From Saccoglossus kowalevskii (taxonomy: Eukaryota; Hemichordata; Enteropneusta; Harrimaniidae), in contig NW_003155748.1 in assembly GCF_000003605.2 (NCBI RefSeq), positions 1-55,892 on the forward strand: a DNA stretch of 55,892 bases. Reading direction: 5' to 3'. Position numbers and translations under genes: made by a program. Positions 11,364-22,886 of the stretch are shown one piece after another. Within the stretch, counting starts at the first letter, position 1, and every line of letters starts with the position of its first letter. The notes below the pieces were generated by a model. It was not told the DNA's origin. It did not search any database and worked only from the letters and a program-made list of their open reading frames with translations.

Positions 11364-12968
11364 TCAGCACTCATCAATCTTGTGGCTGTACAATCTGAAT
11401 TCTTCTATGTGTTTGTGAATTCTCTTCTCAACAATGAACCCAGTATGCATAATGAACAATCGTTTCTGTTCTCCCACATTTGAACACTCATCTTGGTTAT
11501 TGAGTTTGGCAGTGAACTGATTTTCACTATTTATGGATTTCCACCTATATGTATATTTCTTCTCTGTATGAATAATTAATGAGTTTCTTTCATGAGATAA
11601 TTGACTGTATATACACTCACACTGACGACAGTAAAACTGCTCTAGAGAATTATCTATCATGGTATAACTTCCATTATTTATGCAAGAACAGTTTTCAGGT
11701 TTATTTTGATGTCTTCTCCTGTTTAAGCTACTATGCAAAGTGAATAAATCTGAGTGTTCCTTTTGATAAGTCTTCTCATTGGTATGTGTTCGTATATGAT
11801 ATTTGAGATTACTTGATTGGGTAAAACTCTTTTTACATTGCTCACAATGATAAGGCTTCTCATTGGTATGTGTTCGTATATGATTTTTGAGATTACTTGA
11901 TTGGGTAAAACTCGCTTTACATTGTTCACATTGATAAGGCTTCTCATTGGTATGTGTTCGTATATGATTTTTGAGATTACTTGATTGGGTAAAACTCGCT
12001 TTACATTGTTCACATTGATAAGGCTTCTCATTGGTATGTGTTCGTATATGATATTTGAGATTACTTGATGTGTTATAACTCTTTTCACAATGCTCACATT
12101 GATAAGGCCTCTCATTGGTATGTGTTCGTGTATGATATTTGAGATAACTTGATGTGGTATAACTCTTTTTACATTGTTCACAATGATAAGGCTTCTCATT
12201 GGTATGTGTTCGTAAATATTGTTTGAGGTTACCTGATTGGCTAAAACATTTCTTGCATTGCTCACAATGATAAGGCCTCTCATTGGTATGTGTTCGTATA
12301 TGACATTTGAGATTACTTGATGTGGTAAAACCCTTTTCACATTGCTCACAATGATAAGGCCTCTCATTGGTATGTGTTCGTATATGATATTTGAGACCAC
12401 TTGATGTGTTATAACTCTTTTCACATTGCTCACATTGATAAGGCCTTTCATTGGTATGTGTTCGTATATGATATTTGAGATTACTTGATGTGTTATAACT
12501 CTTTTCACATTGCTCACATTGATAAGGCCTCTCATTGGTATGTGTTCTTATATGATATTTGAGACGACTTGATGTCGTATAACTCTTTTCACATTGCTCA
12601 CATCGATAAGGCTTCTCAGTGGTATGTGTTCGTATATGATATTTGAGATGACTTGATGTGGCAAAACACTTTTCACATTGTTCACAATGATAAGGCCTCT
12701 CATTGGTATGTGTTTGAATATGATATTTGAGATAACTTGATGTGGTAAAACTCTTTTCACATTGTTCACAATGATAAGGCTTCACATTGGTGTGTGTTCG
12801 TACATGTCGTTTGAGCTGACTTGAATAGGTGAAGGTTTTCTTACATTCCTCGCAATGAAAAGGCTTGTCATTGGTGTGTGTCTGCATACTCTGTTTGAAA
12901 ATACTTGATTCAGTAACATTCTTCTTACTTTTTGCGCAAACCATCATCTTTCCCCTACTATTCAGCAT
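11364..12968 (-). CDS. C2H2 zinc-finger protein, 13 fingers (unit A paralogue)
   Basis: A 534-aa protein in one uninterrupted frame. The start is the first ATG (12968); an in-frame stop lies upstream near 13012. A degenerate N-terminal half-finger is followed from about residue 39 by 13 tandem 28-residue fingers of the form CEQC-x12-H-x3-H, with helices such as TSSNLKYH, TSSYLKYH and QSSNLKNH. Finger 8 has LKQYLRTH, so its first zinc-binding histidine is tyrosine. Linkers are nearly all TNEKPY or TNERPY instead of the usual TGEKPY. Helix position 6 is almost always Tyr; positions -1 and 3 vary. After the array come two decayed fingers and a ~125-residue tail conserved in the unit B paralogue. 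No KRAB, BTB or SCAN domain is visible. Probably a nuclear DNA-binding protein, target unknown. It may have further 5' exons: a TTTCTTTCACAG acceptor lies just upstream. Confidence 0.85.
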   Translation of the reverse strand: MLNSRGKMMVCAKSKKNVTESSIFKQSMQTHTNDKPFHCEECKKTFTYSSQLKRHVRTHTNVKPYHCEQCEKSFTTSSYLKYHIQTHTNERPYHCEQCEKCFATSSHLKYHIRTHTTEKPYRCEQCEKSYTTSSRLKYHIRTHTNERPYQCEQCEKSYNTSSNLKYHIRTHTNERPYQCEQCEKSYNTSSGLKYHIRTHTNERPYHCEQCEKGFTTSSNLKCHIRTHTNERPYHCEQCKKCFSQSGNLKQYLRTHTNEKPYHCEQCKKSYTTSSYLKYHTRTHTNERPYQCEHCEKSYNTSSNLKYHIRTHTNEKPYQCEQCKASFTQSSNLKNHIRTHTNEKPYQCEQCKASFTQSSNLKNHIRTHTNEKPYHCEQCKKSFTQSSNLKYHIRTHTNEKTYQKEHSDLFTLHSSLNRRRHQNKPENCSCINNGSYTMIDNSLEQFYCRQCECIYSQLSHERNSLIIHTEKKYTYRWKSINSENQFTAKLNNQDECSNVGEQKRLFIMHTGFIVEKRIHKHIEEFRLYSHKIDEC

Positions 12969-13681
12969 ATTACTACTTGGCAGTATACCACAGATAAACA
13001 CTTCGTAAGTTTATATTCTGAGCCCACTGTCTTGGTAATACCGCAACTGTGAAAGAAACACACAAATACTTTTATTAAAGCAGTATGAAGACTTGGTAGA
13101 AGTGTTTGACCTTTGTATATTTTCTTACCTCATGCTTATGAAAATCAAACATTGGTATATTGTTTATGTTGTTTGAACTTTGCTACCTCAGAAATTTTGC
13201 ATATGGTCAGTACACTACACTGACTCCTGCATGATAGCTATACTCTGGCTTTGTTTTAATAAAATGATTGTGGCTTTTGGTTGGATGAACTATGTAAGTT
13301 ATATGCTTGAAAAATCTAACTGAAATAGATTAAACGGAATCACCTACGTTTTTGTTTTGAATATTTGAAGTAGCGTCAAAAAATGAAAAAATCTGGCAGA
13401 AGTCTACAGAAACTACGTGCATAACAAGAATCCAAGCTATTAGACAAGTGCTTTTCAATATACAGAATGTCTGAAACTACTGGTAATGATTGTCTGGTAT
13501 AAGTGAGGGTGTACTAATACTAAAATATATTCATCAACAATATATTCAGAATACTTGTTTTTACTTTAATAATTGTTTACCATACAACCTGTGTGAGAAA
13601 AATTAATGATTTCATTGAAGGATACGTTTGTTTAAATAGTTAATAACTGAACTGAGTGGCCTAATCCAATTAATACACATA
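12969..13681. other. 5' flank of zinc-finger gene A
   Basis: Homologous to 24387-24715 and 25404-25545 in unit B, which together lack only the element inserted at 24716-25403. 13455-13680 (from ACAGAATGTCTGAAACTA) is repeated at 13892-14095 and at 26152-26370. A promoter probably lies here, but no TATA box stands out. Confidence 0.4.
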
Positions 13682-13889
13682 CTGTAAAATACTTTATTTT
13701 CGCTTGGAATTAATTTTCGCTATTTTCGCTGAAGGGATGATTCCGTGAAAATAAAATCCAGCGAATATACTTTTTTTCCTATATTTCACATTAAACTCAT
13801 CAAAAATCAGTGAAAATAAATTCCACACAAAATGCCCAAAAAGCATTTTCAGCGAAAATTAATTCCAGCAAAAATAAGGTATTCCACAG
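13682..13889. mobile_element. TA-flanked MITE, CTGTAAAATACTTTATTTTC family
   Basis: Terminal inverted repeats: the left end reads CTGTAAAATACTTTATTTTC and the right end reads back as CTGTGGAATACCTTATTTTT. The element is flanked by TA on both sides. The interior is rich in TTTTCGCT and AGCGAAAA motifs in inverted orientation. Other copies: 33283-33486, 33833-34040, the interrupted copy at 37925-38905, and a decayed one near 43875-44040. TA duplication and TIR length fit a Tc1/mariner-type MITE. Confidence 0.75.
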
Positions 13890-14605
13890 TATACAGAATG
13901 TCTGAAACTAATGAATGTCTGGTATAAGTGAGGGTGTACTAACACTAAAATATATTCATCAACAATATATTCAGAATTCTTGTTTTTACTTTATTAATTG
14001 TTTACTGTACAACCTGTGTGAGAAAAATTAATGACGTTTGTTTAAACAGTTAATCACTGAACTGAGTCTAATCCAATTAATACACATACATTAACATATA
14101 CATGAATATAAGGAATTCAAAACACTAACAAAATGAATATATGGAAAATATGGCGCAGGTGATCATTTTCCCAACATTAGGAAATGATTCCACAGTAAAT
14201 ATTCCACAGTACATTAACGAACATAAATTAACACATACACGAACATATGGAAAATAATACACATATAGTGTACTGCTTATATGGCATAACATACAACATT
14301 AAGACTATCACTGATGTTGATGATGTTTGAAATGTTTGTAATGGAAATACCATAATCAATCCACTTGAAATGATTACGGTGCATGACAAGAAAGAAAAGG
14401 TTGTTTTGTGGCAAATATTCATTCATAGTTTCTAGGGTAACCACACCAATTTGGAGAGTTGAGGTTTTTGAGGCGTTGATGAATAAAAGGGCATAGTTCC
14501 AGAAGTCGTACCTACACTTTATGCAAATTTGTTTAAAATTATGCTAATTTGTTCATGACGTGACAGTTTCTGTGCTCATGAATATTCATTAATTTGTAGG
14601 TCAAT

Positions 14606-14680
14606 ACATGGAAATTGAAACCGGGTCCTACTGATCACAGTGTAGACAACTGACACACAAGACCACGATGGACTGACTGG
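14606..14680 (-). repeat. tRNA-like (SINE-type) segment, unit B copy
   Basis: Counterpart of 5655-5722 with a few substitutions, including one in the B-box-like part. Not a functional tRNA gene. Confidence 0.3.
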
Positions 14681-15164
14681 TTGTCGTTGTATGAGTGTGT
14701 ATATTTAGTGTGTATGTACACCTCCATGGTATAAATAAAGAAATACAACATGTTTCTATCATTGAGTCACAATTGTCAAAAATATTGCCAATTTGGTGTA
14801 CTCGTTGTGTAAACTATATGCATGCCATAACCCGTTAGTGTACATCTTGCCAATTTGGTGTTTGCCATTTGCAATGCCCATACCTGGCCCAACCCGAACC
14901 CTAATGCCAATACACGTTAATAATTGTAGCTCAATAATGATACTCTCTTGTGCACTGTCTGCGGGTAAGTTGGAATGATGTTAAATGATTAAACAACTAT
15001 CATTTAATTATTTTCCACCATTACAAGTTGTTAAATTGAGAGAATAAATGTATGGACACATATTTGATACGCTTTTTGGTGTAAACAACTCTCGTTTAAT
15101 TAAATCCCAACATTATATGTTGTTAAATTAAATGTCTCAACAGTTATTTGCGACTTATTTTGAT

Positions 15165-16416
15165 AAACAAGTCATTGAAAATGACACAGTCCCCGTTAAA
15201 TTTTTGAAAGTTCTCTTTGTGATCGTCATATTAAAGCGGAGGGGTTGTCGTGAGCGTGTCCTTGAAACTTGAGTTCCAAGTGGCGTATACAACAGATTGT
15301 TTATTTACATCAAAACATGTGTTCCGTGTAGTAGTAATATGGCCAAAAATAAAAACAGCCGTTATTCGTCCATCTTTGATCTGATTATGAAACACACTGA
15401 TACGTATGATGTATGTGCCAAATACGAATGAAAATGGTACATAAATTGTGGAAATATAGTAGTAAGGCCAAAAAGTCAGATTGCTGTCAATCGGCCATCC
15501 TTGACCAGATTTTGAAACAAATTGTCATGGACATGCATCCTAACATGTATAAAGTACATGTATGTGCCAAATTTGTATGAAAACTGACAGAGCACGACCA
15601 AGACACTGCATAAAAAAACAAGATGCCTGTCAGTCGACAATCTTTGATCCAATTGCAAAATAAATCGTCATGGACATGTATCCTAACATGTATAATCTAT
15701 GTACCAAGTTTGAATGACAACTGACAAAGCATGTCCAAAATACAACATTTTCAAAAAACAAGATGGCTGCCAGTCGGCCATTTTGAATCAAATCGATAAC
15801 AACTGCATGTGCATATGTGCCACATCAAGTACTAGGCACATGCAAAGAATGAACGGAATCGGTCAAAGGGATTCTGTAATATGACTCTGGACAGACTGAC
15901 ACATGAACGGACGGACACACGGATGGACAGACGGACTGACAGACTCAGGAATGGTCAGGGACATGTATCCTAACATGTATGATCTATATACTAAATTTGA
16001 ATGGAAACTGACAAAGCATGTCCAAAATACAACATTTTCAAAAAACAAGATGGCTGCCAGTCAGCCATCTTTGATCCAATTGTGAAATAAATCGTCATGG
16101 ACATGTATCCTAACATGTATAATCTATGTACCAAGTTTGAATGAAAACTGACAAAGCATGTCCAAAATACAACATTTTCAAAGAACAAGATGGCTGCCAG
16201 TCGGCCATTTTGAATCGAATCGCTAAACCACTGCATGTGCATATGCCCCACATAAAGTACTAGGCACATGCAAAGAATGAACGGAATCAGTTCAAAGGAT
16301 TCTGAGATATGACTCCGGACGGACACACGGACGGACACACGGACGGACAGACGTACAGACGGACGGAGACCAAATTATAAGTCCTCGTTTTCGGACTTCG
16401 TCCAAACGGGGACTAA
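15165..16416 (+). mobile_element. Hairpin-capped tandem-repeat element (Helentron-like, HINE type), copy 1
   Basis: The element interrupts the 92-bp array: the intact target reads TTTTGATGTATAAACAACTGG near 6100, and here TTTTGAT and TAAACAACTGG flank the insert with no obvious target duplication. The left end (ACAAGTCATTG, then AGTCCCCGTT) carries an arm that recurs inverted in the right-end hairpin (AGTCCTCGTTTTCGGAC, loop TTC, then the return strand, ending GGGGACTAA). The inside is imperfect tandem units of about 145 bp with CATGGACATGTATCCTAAC and CTATGTACCAAGTTTGAATG, plus ACGGACGGACAC-type runs. Subterminal inverted repeat, 3' hairpin, central minisatellite and lack of target duplication match non-autonomous Helentron elements. 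It encodes no protein. Confidence 0.7.
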
Positions 16417-16674
16417 TAAACAACTGGTGTTTGATTAATTCCCACTATTACAAGTTGTTAAATTGAGAGAATAAATGTATGGACAAATATTTAATACTTA
16501 TTTAGGTGTAAAGAACTCATGTTTGATCAATTTCCACAATTGCAAGTTGTTAAAATAATGAAATAAATATACTGGTATGATTGGATATATATCTTGCTGG
16601 TATTCTTTGCAAGAAATGTCATGTTAGTCTGAACGGATATGGTAAGAAATCTTACCAGTGAATTGCAGCACCGA

Positions 16675-16797
16675 ACAGTCGGTCGTGCCTGACGACACTC
16701 CATACTTCCTGTCCCGGCGTACGCAATTTATTCATGCCTATTATGCTTATACACAATATTTAATAATAACAGATTAATATTAGGTACGACCGACTGT
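16675..16797. mobile_element. Short MITE with ~18-bp terminal inverted repeats
   Basis: The left end ACAGTCGGTCGTGCCTGA and the right end, reading back as ACAGTCGGTCGTACCTAA, differ at two positions. Unit A has unrelated sequence at the corresponding spot, so boundaries and target duplication are not certain. Confidence 0.5.
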
Positions 16798-16919
16798 CGA
16801 CAGTCTAGTCTGTTGACTGAATTGTTTTTGTAATATAGGGAACGTCATCGTGACCCAGTTCCAACCACACAGCCATTTTGCAAGGAAGTGCATGACCCTT
16901 GGCGTGACCCCACTGACTA

Positions 16920-17097
16920 CACTGTAACCTCAATATAATGAATACAGTTATAATGAATTTTCTGATATAATGAACACATACTGTGTCTCCCGCTCACAAC
17001 AAACCCAATGTATTATGTGCTTCATTATAGTGAATATTTCACTATAATAAACTAATTGTATGTCTCCCAAAGAGTTCGTTATAACGAGACTGAAGTG
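16920..17097. mobile_element. TA-flanked MITE, pogo/Tigger-like ends
   Basis: The left end CACTGTAACCTCAATATAAT and the right end, reading back as CACTTCAGTCTCGTTATAAC, form imperfect inverted repeats, with TA on both sides. Unit A keeps the empty site (CTGACTATATGATCG near 6769-6783) with a single TA. Ends of the type CACT...CTCGTTATAAC are typical of pogo-superfamily MITEs; that assignment is from memory. Confidence 0.75.
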
Positions 17098-17313
17098 TAT
17101 ATGATCATTCTGTTTAACTGTTAAGATAGGATTTATTTCCGTTATTATCATTATATTCATTCACGTGATTTGTTTCACCTTACGTGTAATGTCTTAAGTA
17201 TCTTTATTGTAATTTGTATATACCAATTAGTATACATGTATACTGAGCAAACGACCCTGATTCAAGGTCATGTATTTTGTGACGTCACCAATTCGTGTGT
17301 AGGTACGGCTTCT

Positions 17314-19646
17314 AGTCTCATGCCACTAATTTAAATGCCTTGCAAGAACCAATGAAATTTTTTAAATAATTTTTTTCTCAGGTGCTCCCTGTTTGAGGGC
17401 GTAATCACCTGGGTCAAAGGTGAGACCAACATGTGGTCTTTTGTTTACTACTTTGCGGCTGTGTACCTGTGGGTTTATTCTGTGTGTATTTGGATGTTCT
17501 AATATTGGTGTTTTCCAGTGATTTCTCTTGGTGCAATCCAAATACAGTAGGTGTGTCTTGTTTACCTGAGATTTGCAAGAGTGGGAATTCAATTAGTGGT
17601 ATGAGCCCTGAAGTGACAGTTTGCTTAGGACCACCTGAAGTTGTTGTTTTGACCATAATTATGGCTCTATTCACTGGAATTTAGTCATTTTTGGCAGATC
17701 TCATCTTACATAACCAAAGTTTAGTTTGACCTAATTATCATAAGTTTTGACCTCTCCTGACCTTGCATAGATCTGATAATTATGAGGTTGTGTGTTCAAG
17801 CACATATTTCATGAGATCAGCTCCATTTATTTGGCAGGTGTAGTGCAAAGTAACTGGGAATCTTTTTTATTTTTATTTTACCACTTTTCTTGCTTTGTAT
17901 TCAACTATTTAGGCACAATGGAGTAATTTTTTTTATCCAGAAATGTCATATTTTGCTATGCGTTTCACCCATTTCTGTCAATCTCTTATATCTTGGTTGA
18001 AAATTTTAAAAATTTGTAATTCGGTATATTTTTTGCCCTAATCTTAATAATATAATTTAGGCTGGGCTGTGGTCTGTAAATATAAATCTTTTTTATTAAA
18101 CTGGTCCAAAAATTGTATTCATTCATCAATGAATTATTCATGTCACCACTAATTTCAATGGCTCTAGGAATTCTGAGAAAAATGCTTAACCCCATTTTAT
18201 GGTTTTTTTGTCTTATTTTCACATTATGGCAGACAATCTTAACAATTTGTAGTGCGGTCATTTCTAATGTACCCTATTCAAAGTTTAATGAGGTCAAAAT
18301 CCCAAATATTCAAATAAATTCTCAAAATGTTGTTGTGTATCTTGACAAGAGATTTGCATACTGTCAGTATATTAGCCAAGTATTACAACTCTTTCAATTT
18401 CATAATTATTGCTCTTTTCTCAGAATGTTTGTGAATAGTCAGCTAATTAATCCCATCTTGAGTTTATTATTGAACAGTGCTTGTAACCCCCCCCCCCCCC
18501 CAATTAATCAGAAATGCTGTTGATTTGAATTTAATTTGATCAGGGATGTGTAATATGAGTATTTTATATTTAGACCCTTTTCTGGTTTGTATATTTTTAT
18601 TTATTTTTAAATCATAAAATTGTTTCTTTGAACTACTTTTTTTCTCATAAGATTTGATTAAGCTTTTTATGTTGAGCAAATTCCATGTGTGGCCATGGTA
18701 AATCAAACCACTGTGTTTTGGTATATCCAAGGTTGCCCGTCACAAGTCTCCAGCCTAAATGCAGATACCGTGGAATTGTTTTTTTTGTTTTTAATTAATT
18801 GGAGAAATAATAAGCTGATGAATTGACTTTTGATACAGTAGAATTTTTTTTTTAATTATAGTGATAAACTATCTTTAATTGTCATAATTCTATGTATTAT
18901 TTCTAGAAATTAATTAAAATTACTAATCATGCCAAACGTTGGTCTGTACTTGTTTGTGGTGAATGAGAACATTATACTTTACAGTACTGCATCTAATAAT
19001 CAGGCTTATATTCATTGCCTACCATCTAATTTGGTGTTATGCTGAGTGTGTATGTTGCCACTTTCTACAACTAATTGTCTGGGTATAGGGCGCCACCAAG
19101 TGGTAGATTTTGATAAATAACTCCCAGGGTTTAAATTTTGGGGATTTTTTTGGCATGGGAAATTACTTGTCTAATGATATTCCATCATATATAAGATCAA
19201 CTAGAACTTTATTAAACCTTCTTATTTCTCTTAAGGTCTCATGCCACTAATCAACCAATGCCTTGCAAGAACCAATGAATTTTTTTAAATATTTTTTTTC
19301 TGAGGTGCTCCCTGTTTGAGGGCGTAATCACCTGGGTCAAAGGTGAGACCAACATGTGGTCTTTTGTTTACTACTTTGCGGCTGTGTACCTGTGGGTTTC
19401 TAATCTTGGTGTTTTTCCAGTGATTTCTCTTGATGCAATCGAAATACAGTAGGTGTGTCTTGTTTACCTGAGATTTGCAAGAGTTTGAGCTGGCCAACAT
19501 GTTAATTTTTTTCATATGGTTGATTACTGGCATGTTGATACCCCATTTTTGAGCCATGTTTTCAACTTTCTTCATCATTTTCTTATAGCAATCTCGTCAT
19601 ATGTTCACATTGTCGTCTATGGAAATTCAATTAGTGGTATGAGCCC
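17314..19646. mobile_element. Composite element: two MITE copies flanking 1.6 kb
   Basis: Absent from unit A, where GGCTTCTGAAACTGTGCC is continuous (near 6978). In B this site is split, with TTCT (or CTTCT) on both outer edges. The left copy (17314-17608) and right copy (19235-19646) both start like GTCTCATGCCACTAAT and end like ATTAGTGGTATGAGCCC, so each has ~22-bp inverted ends, and they share a long interior. The inner edges show no matching short duplication. The spacer 17609-19234 is AT-rich with a C-run near 18488 and no recognised protein. The outer duplication suggests the whole composite inserted as one unit. Confidence 0.6.
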
Positions 19647-20955
19647 TTCTGGAACTGTGCCAATAAATGTAATAAGATATGCTTGCATTACATTATCAAA
19701 CTGTGTCGATTCTATAATTTGCATTATATTGAGCGACGATAAGGTACTGCATCCGAGCATATTGGTTTCGCCCCATAGTCGTCCATGTATTGAATTCAAT
19801 TCAGTAACCAACCACATGAATAGATCGTCGGCCTCTGCCCTAGTCTACAAAGTCTGAAAAGCCACAGACACGCGTGAAGTAGTGCTTGCTTTGTTATGAG
19901 TTATATACTTATTTCAGAAATGTAGATACCGTCTTACAGCGTGTAAACCGAGAAAAATATTTCTGAAATGATCTTATAACCGATAAAAGCCTGCACTACT
20001 TCATGATGACTGTGATGCAAAGCCGAGGTCACGTCACAGAGGTCATTGTCTTATTACTCCGTCGGAAAACATTTCAAAACTTCAAATACGATATGACCAC
20101 TTTATCGATTAAAATGTTGACGGCATACTTACGATTGGAAATCGGTCGTTAGTGAGTGATGAATACTTGAAAATTAATGATAAAGACAGTGAAAATTTAC
20201 CCACTTCAAATCACACGGTGTCGTCAAAATGGAGTCACTGACAACATCGCCCTCTACACACTAATATGATGATAACTTCGTTTCGGTTTGGCCATCATGA
20301 TACTCCGAGCATTACATGTAACTTCCTTCTCTTTCCGATAATATTAATATTGCTGATAATAAGTTCTAATCTGAAGATATGAAATGAGGATCAAATATAT
20401 AATCCGAAGTTTCCAAGTATGTTTTTTGTGTATTTTTGAAATTCTGAATATTCCCTCTCTTCTTTGCGTCTACAAAGTAATTAATATTTACGGATACAAT
20501 TGTTCAATCACCATTTCACATGGACATGAAATCAACACAAAAGCCTATAACAAAACCTTGAATACTAATACACGCAGTAAAAAAAATTTTATAATATTGG
20601 TCTGGTATGTACTCTATTCTGGCAGTTTGATTTGATTTGATTTTTCATAACAGGCCGATTTTCAAATTGTGTTTACACCACGTTTTCAGAATATAAAATA
20701 AATGACACTTATGGCCTTGATATTGCCACAATCGCCGCACTTCATTCTGTTCTATATGGATCCCATGTGGTTTATACATATATTTCAAGCAGTGATTCAA
20801 TTTTTTCTATTTGATAGGCGGTGGGTAAACTGAGATTTACAACTGGCAAAATGAAATCTGCCGACCCCCCCCCCCCCCCCCAGGCCGAAGTAACTGACCA
20901 ACCGCATAGTAGTATTTGTTTTTCACTTCTATTTCCTCTCTGGCCACATCGTCAT
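19647..20955. other. Noncoding part of unit B
   Basis: 19650-20470 matches unit A from about 6983 to 7780, with differences that break the open frames. 20476-20805 has no counterpart in A, where a different segment sits. A C-run lies near 20866-20881. No gene called. Confidence 0.45.
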
Positions 20956-21122
20956 GAGAACAGCCATTGGTGGCGCTGTATAGTTTCAAAGTCTTTAGTG
21001 GCTCGCAAAGGCACATATACAGCATAAGTTTAGTATGGTAGACAATGTGTACAGTCTTCAAATAACCACAATAGACAGGGTGAAGGTCAATTAATAATTC
21101 CACATTAAATTAATATTCAAGA
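20956..21122. other. 167-bp block identical between units A and B (copy B)
   Basis: Identical to 8974-9140, see that entry. The sequence just outside it has diverged. Confidence 0.6.
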
Positions 21123-22707
21123 GATTTACGCAGATATATGTGCATGCAGTGCATATGCTTCTGGTTGTTCTCAGGTATTCCACAACACATGCGCGTGCGT
21201 GACAGTGCCACAGTATAATTGGTGCAAAGCGCTCATTGATCTTGGAAGGGGAACGTCACATACCCACTGTCAACTGTGTTGTAGAAATTGACCAATTTTG
21301 ACCAAGTCTATGGATCTACATCGACAAACACTTGCACTTAGTGCAATCCGTTGTGACAGTTTCTTGTGTTTCACACTTAGGTATACATTTTTATTAATAC
21401 AACAACCTTACACTTATATTCAGCGACGTATACTGCAACAGTATAATGAAATAAAGCACACACTGTTTGCCACATTGCTGTCAGTGAACGGTATATTTGC
21501 ATAAACACAATAGGCTCTATTTAGTGCATTGTCGAGCATATCACGGAACGATGTATTTTTGAAACATCTATGTTTATATAAATATCACAACCAAACCCCT
21601 ATAGAGTAGGGATTATAGGTAATGACTACCAATACGAAGGTCATGGTTCGAACCCACTTTGGTCAACAATACTTGGTAAAGAACTGTTTTACTATCTGAA
21701 ATTCTGAACTTTAGCACTTGGTCAAACTCTAAGCTCAGAAATGAACAATGTATTCATATTTCAATAATTGAGAAAGAACTGTTTTAGCACTAAAATTTCA
21801 AACCTTGGGACTTGGCTAGCTCAAAATGATTATTAATGCTTAAAATTGCAATGGAAGTTGAACCCAACAGGACAAAGAGTGTAGTAGATTGATTTTTTCA
21901 CTTGTTTTTTTACCAACATAACACGCTTGTTGAAGGTGAAAATACAAATTATGGTTGTAAATACGGCTGAATATTATGAAATTATGCCATCAATATTCAT
22001 ATTACAACTGTTAACTGCATTCCCATTCTAAATGTCATTGCAGATACACTTGACAGTTTGTATATTCGCTGTGACAGTTTTAAATCAGATTCGAGCAAAA
22101 ATGTGTGATGCATTCTACACTTTATACAATGAATTAATATGTGTACAATTTAATATAGTAGTTACTTCAGATATACAAGTTTTCTTCTACTGAATGCATT
22201 GTCATACCAAACACTGATTGCTAAACGTCTTCCAAGGAGTAGTCCAATGTTTCAAAGAAAATTAATAGGGAGATCTTGGTTTTAGCACATGGACATATAT
22301 TTACAGCAAAACAGACAAATCTACTAGCTGTTGCACAAAAATTGCACAATTTTGAAACGTTTACTTTGTATAATATTATTAAAATGTTTGTTTATTTGAT
22401 GGTTATAATGTCTACAATATTGATAATTCATGCAGGCTTCCACTAATTTTAAATACACATCTACTATTCTGAGAAATGAATCGGATAACTTGGAATTTCA
22501 GCAATGTGGAGGTATACAGCTATATCCTGGGGAAAAATACGAACAATTGTTGGGAGTTGTATATACATTGACGTGTTTATTTTTTTTAATTTGAATAATC
22601 CAGAGTAACATTCTAGTTTAAACTTAGTGCAAATTATTCATTGTTGCAAAAATCGATGATGCTTTTTTTCAACAATATATTGCCTATTTGATCACAAAAT
22701 TGAAGTA
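21123..22707. other. Noncoding DNA 3' of the zinc-finger gene, unit B
   Basis: Homologous to 9141-11045 in unit A minus the A-only piece 9318-9712. A tRNA B-box-like string GGTTCGAACCC lies near 21645 without a closable cloverleaf. No gene called. Confidence 0.45.
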
Positions 22708-22886
22708 CTGTAAAATCTGTATTAGAAGCTGCGGCTTCTATTAAAATAGTACAATGCAACAGATAGGCCCGGCTTCTATTAGAGCATCTGCACATATGAG
22801 AAACAATGAATTTTTGGTTCTCAAATGTTTAAAAAGAATAGGTGCGACTTCTATTAGGGATGCGGCTTCTAATACAGATTTTACGG
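22708..22886. mobile_element. TA-flanked MITE with CTGTAAAATCTGTATTAGAAGC ends
   Basis: The left end and the right end (reading back as CCGTAAAATCTGTATTAG) form inverted repeats of about 24 bp, with TA on each side. Unit A has the empty site AAGTAATACCAAAA (near 11041-11054) with one TA. The interior has AGAAGC/GCTTCT words in both orientations and no coding frame. Confidence 0.8.

Larger units (their letters stand above)
5376..14330. repeat. Segmental tandem duplication, unit A (~8.95 kb)
   Basis: The unit starts at AATGTTTGTAATGGAAATAC, which recurs at 14331 (unit B) and about 26525 (unit C). In order it shares with B: the head block, a tRNA-like segment, the ~92-bp tandem array, a block containing CTTGGCGTGACCCCACTGAC, one starting near TGTGCCAATAAATGTAATAA, a 167-bp identical block, and the zinc-finger gene with its flanks up to the next head. 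Segments present only in A include 7783-8815 and 9318-9712. Order and orientation are the same, so this is a direct tandem duplication rather than scattered transposition. Confidence 0.85.

Noticed and set aside
11723-12769. Second long minus-strand frames inside zinc-finger array A (VKRVITHQVISNIIYEHIP units), and the same in B at 23654-24355
   Set aside because: Shadows of the 84-bp finger repeat in another frame. The C2H2 frame is the one with conserved Cys and His.
18113-18523. 136-aa hydrophobic ORF in the composite element spacer
   Set aside because: AT-rich DNA readily gives Phe/Ile/Leu-rich frames. It ends in a C-run and has no family resemblance.
21605-21660. tRNA gene suggested by GGTTCGAACCC
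   Set aside because: The B box matches but no A box or cloverleaf stems can be closed. The unit A counterpart near 10055 is mutated.
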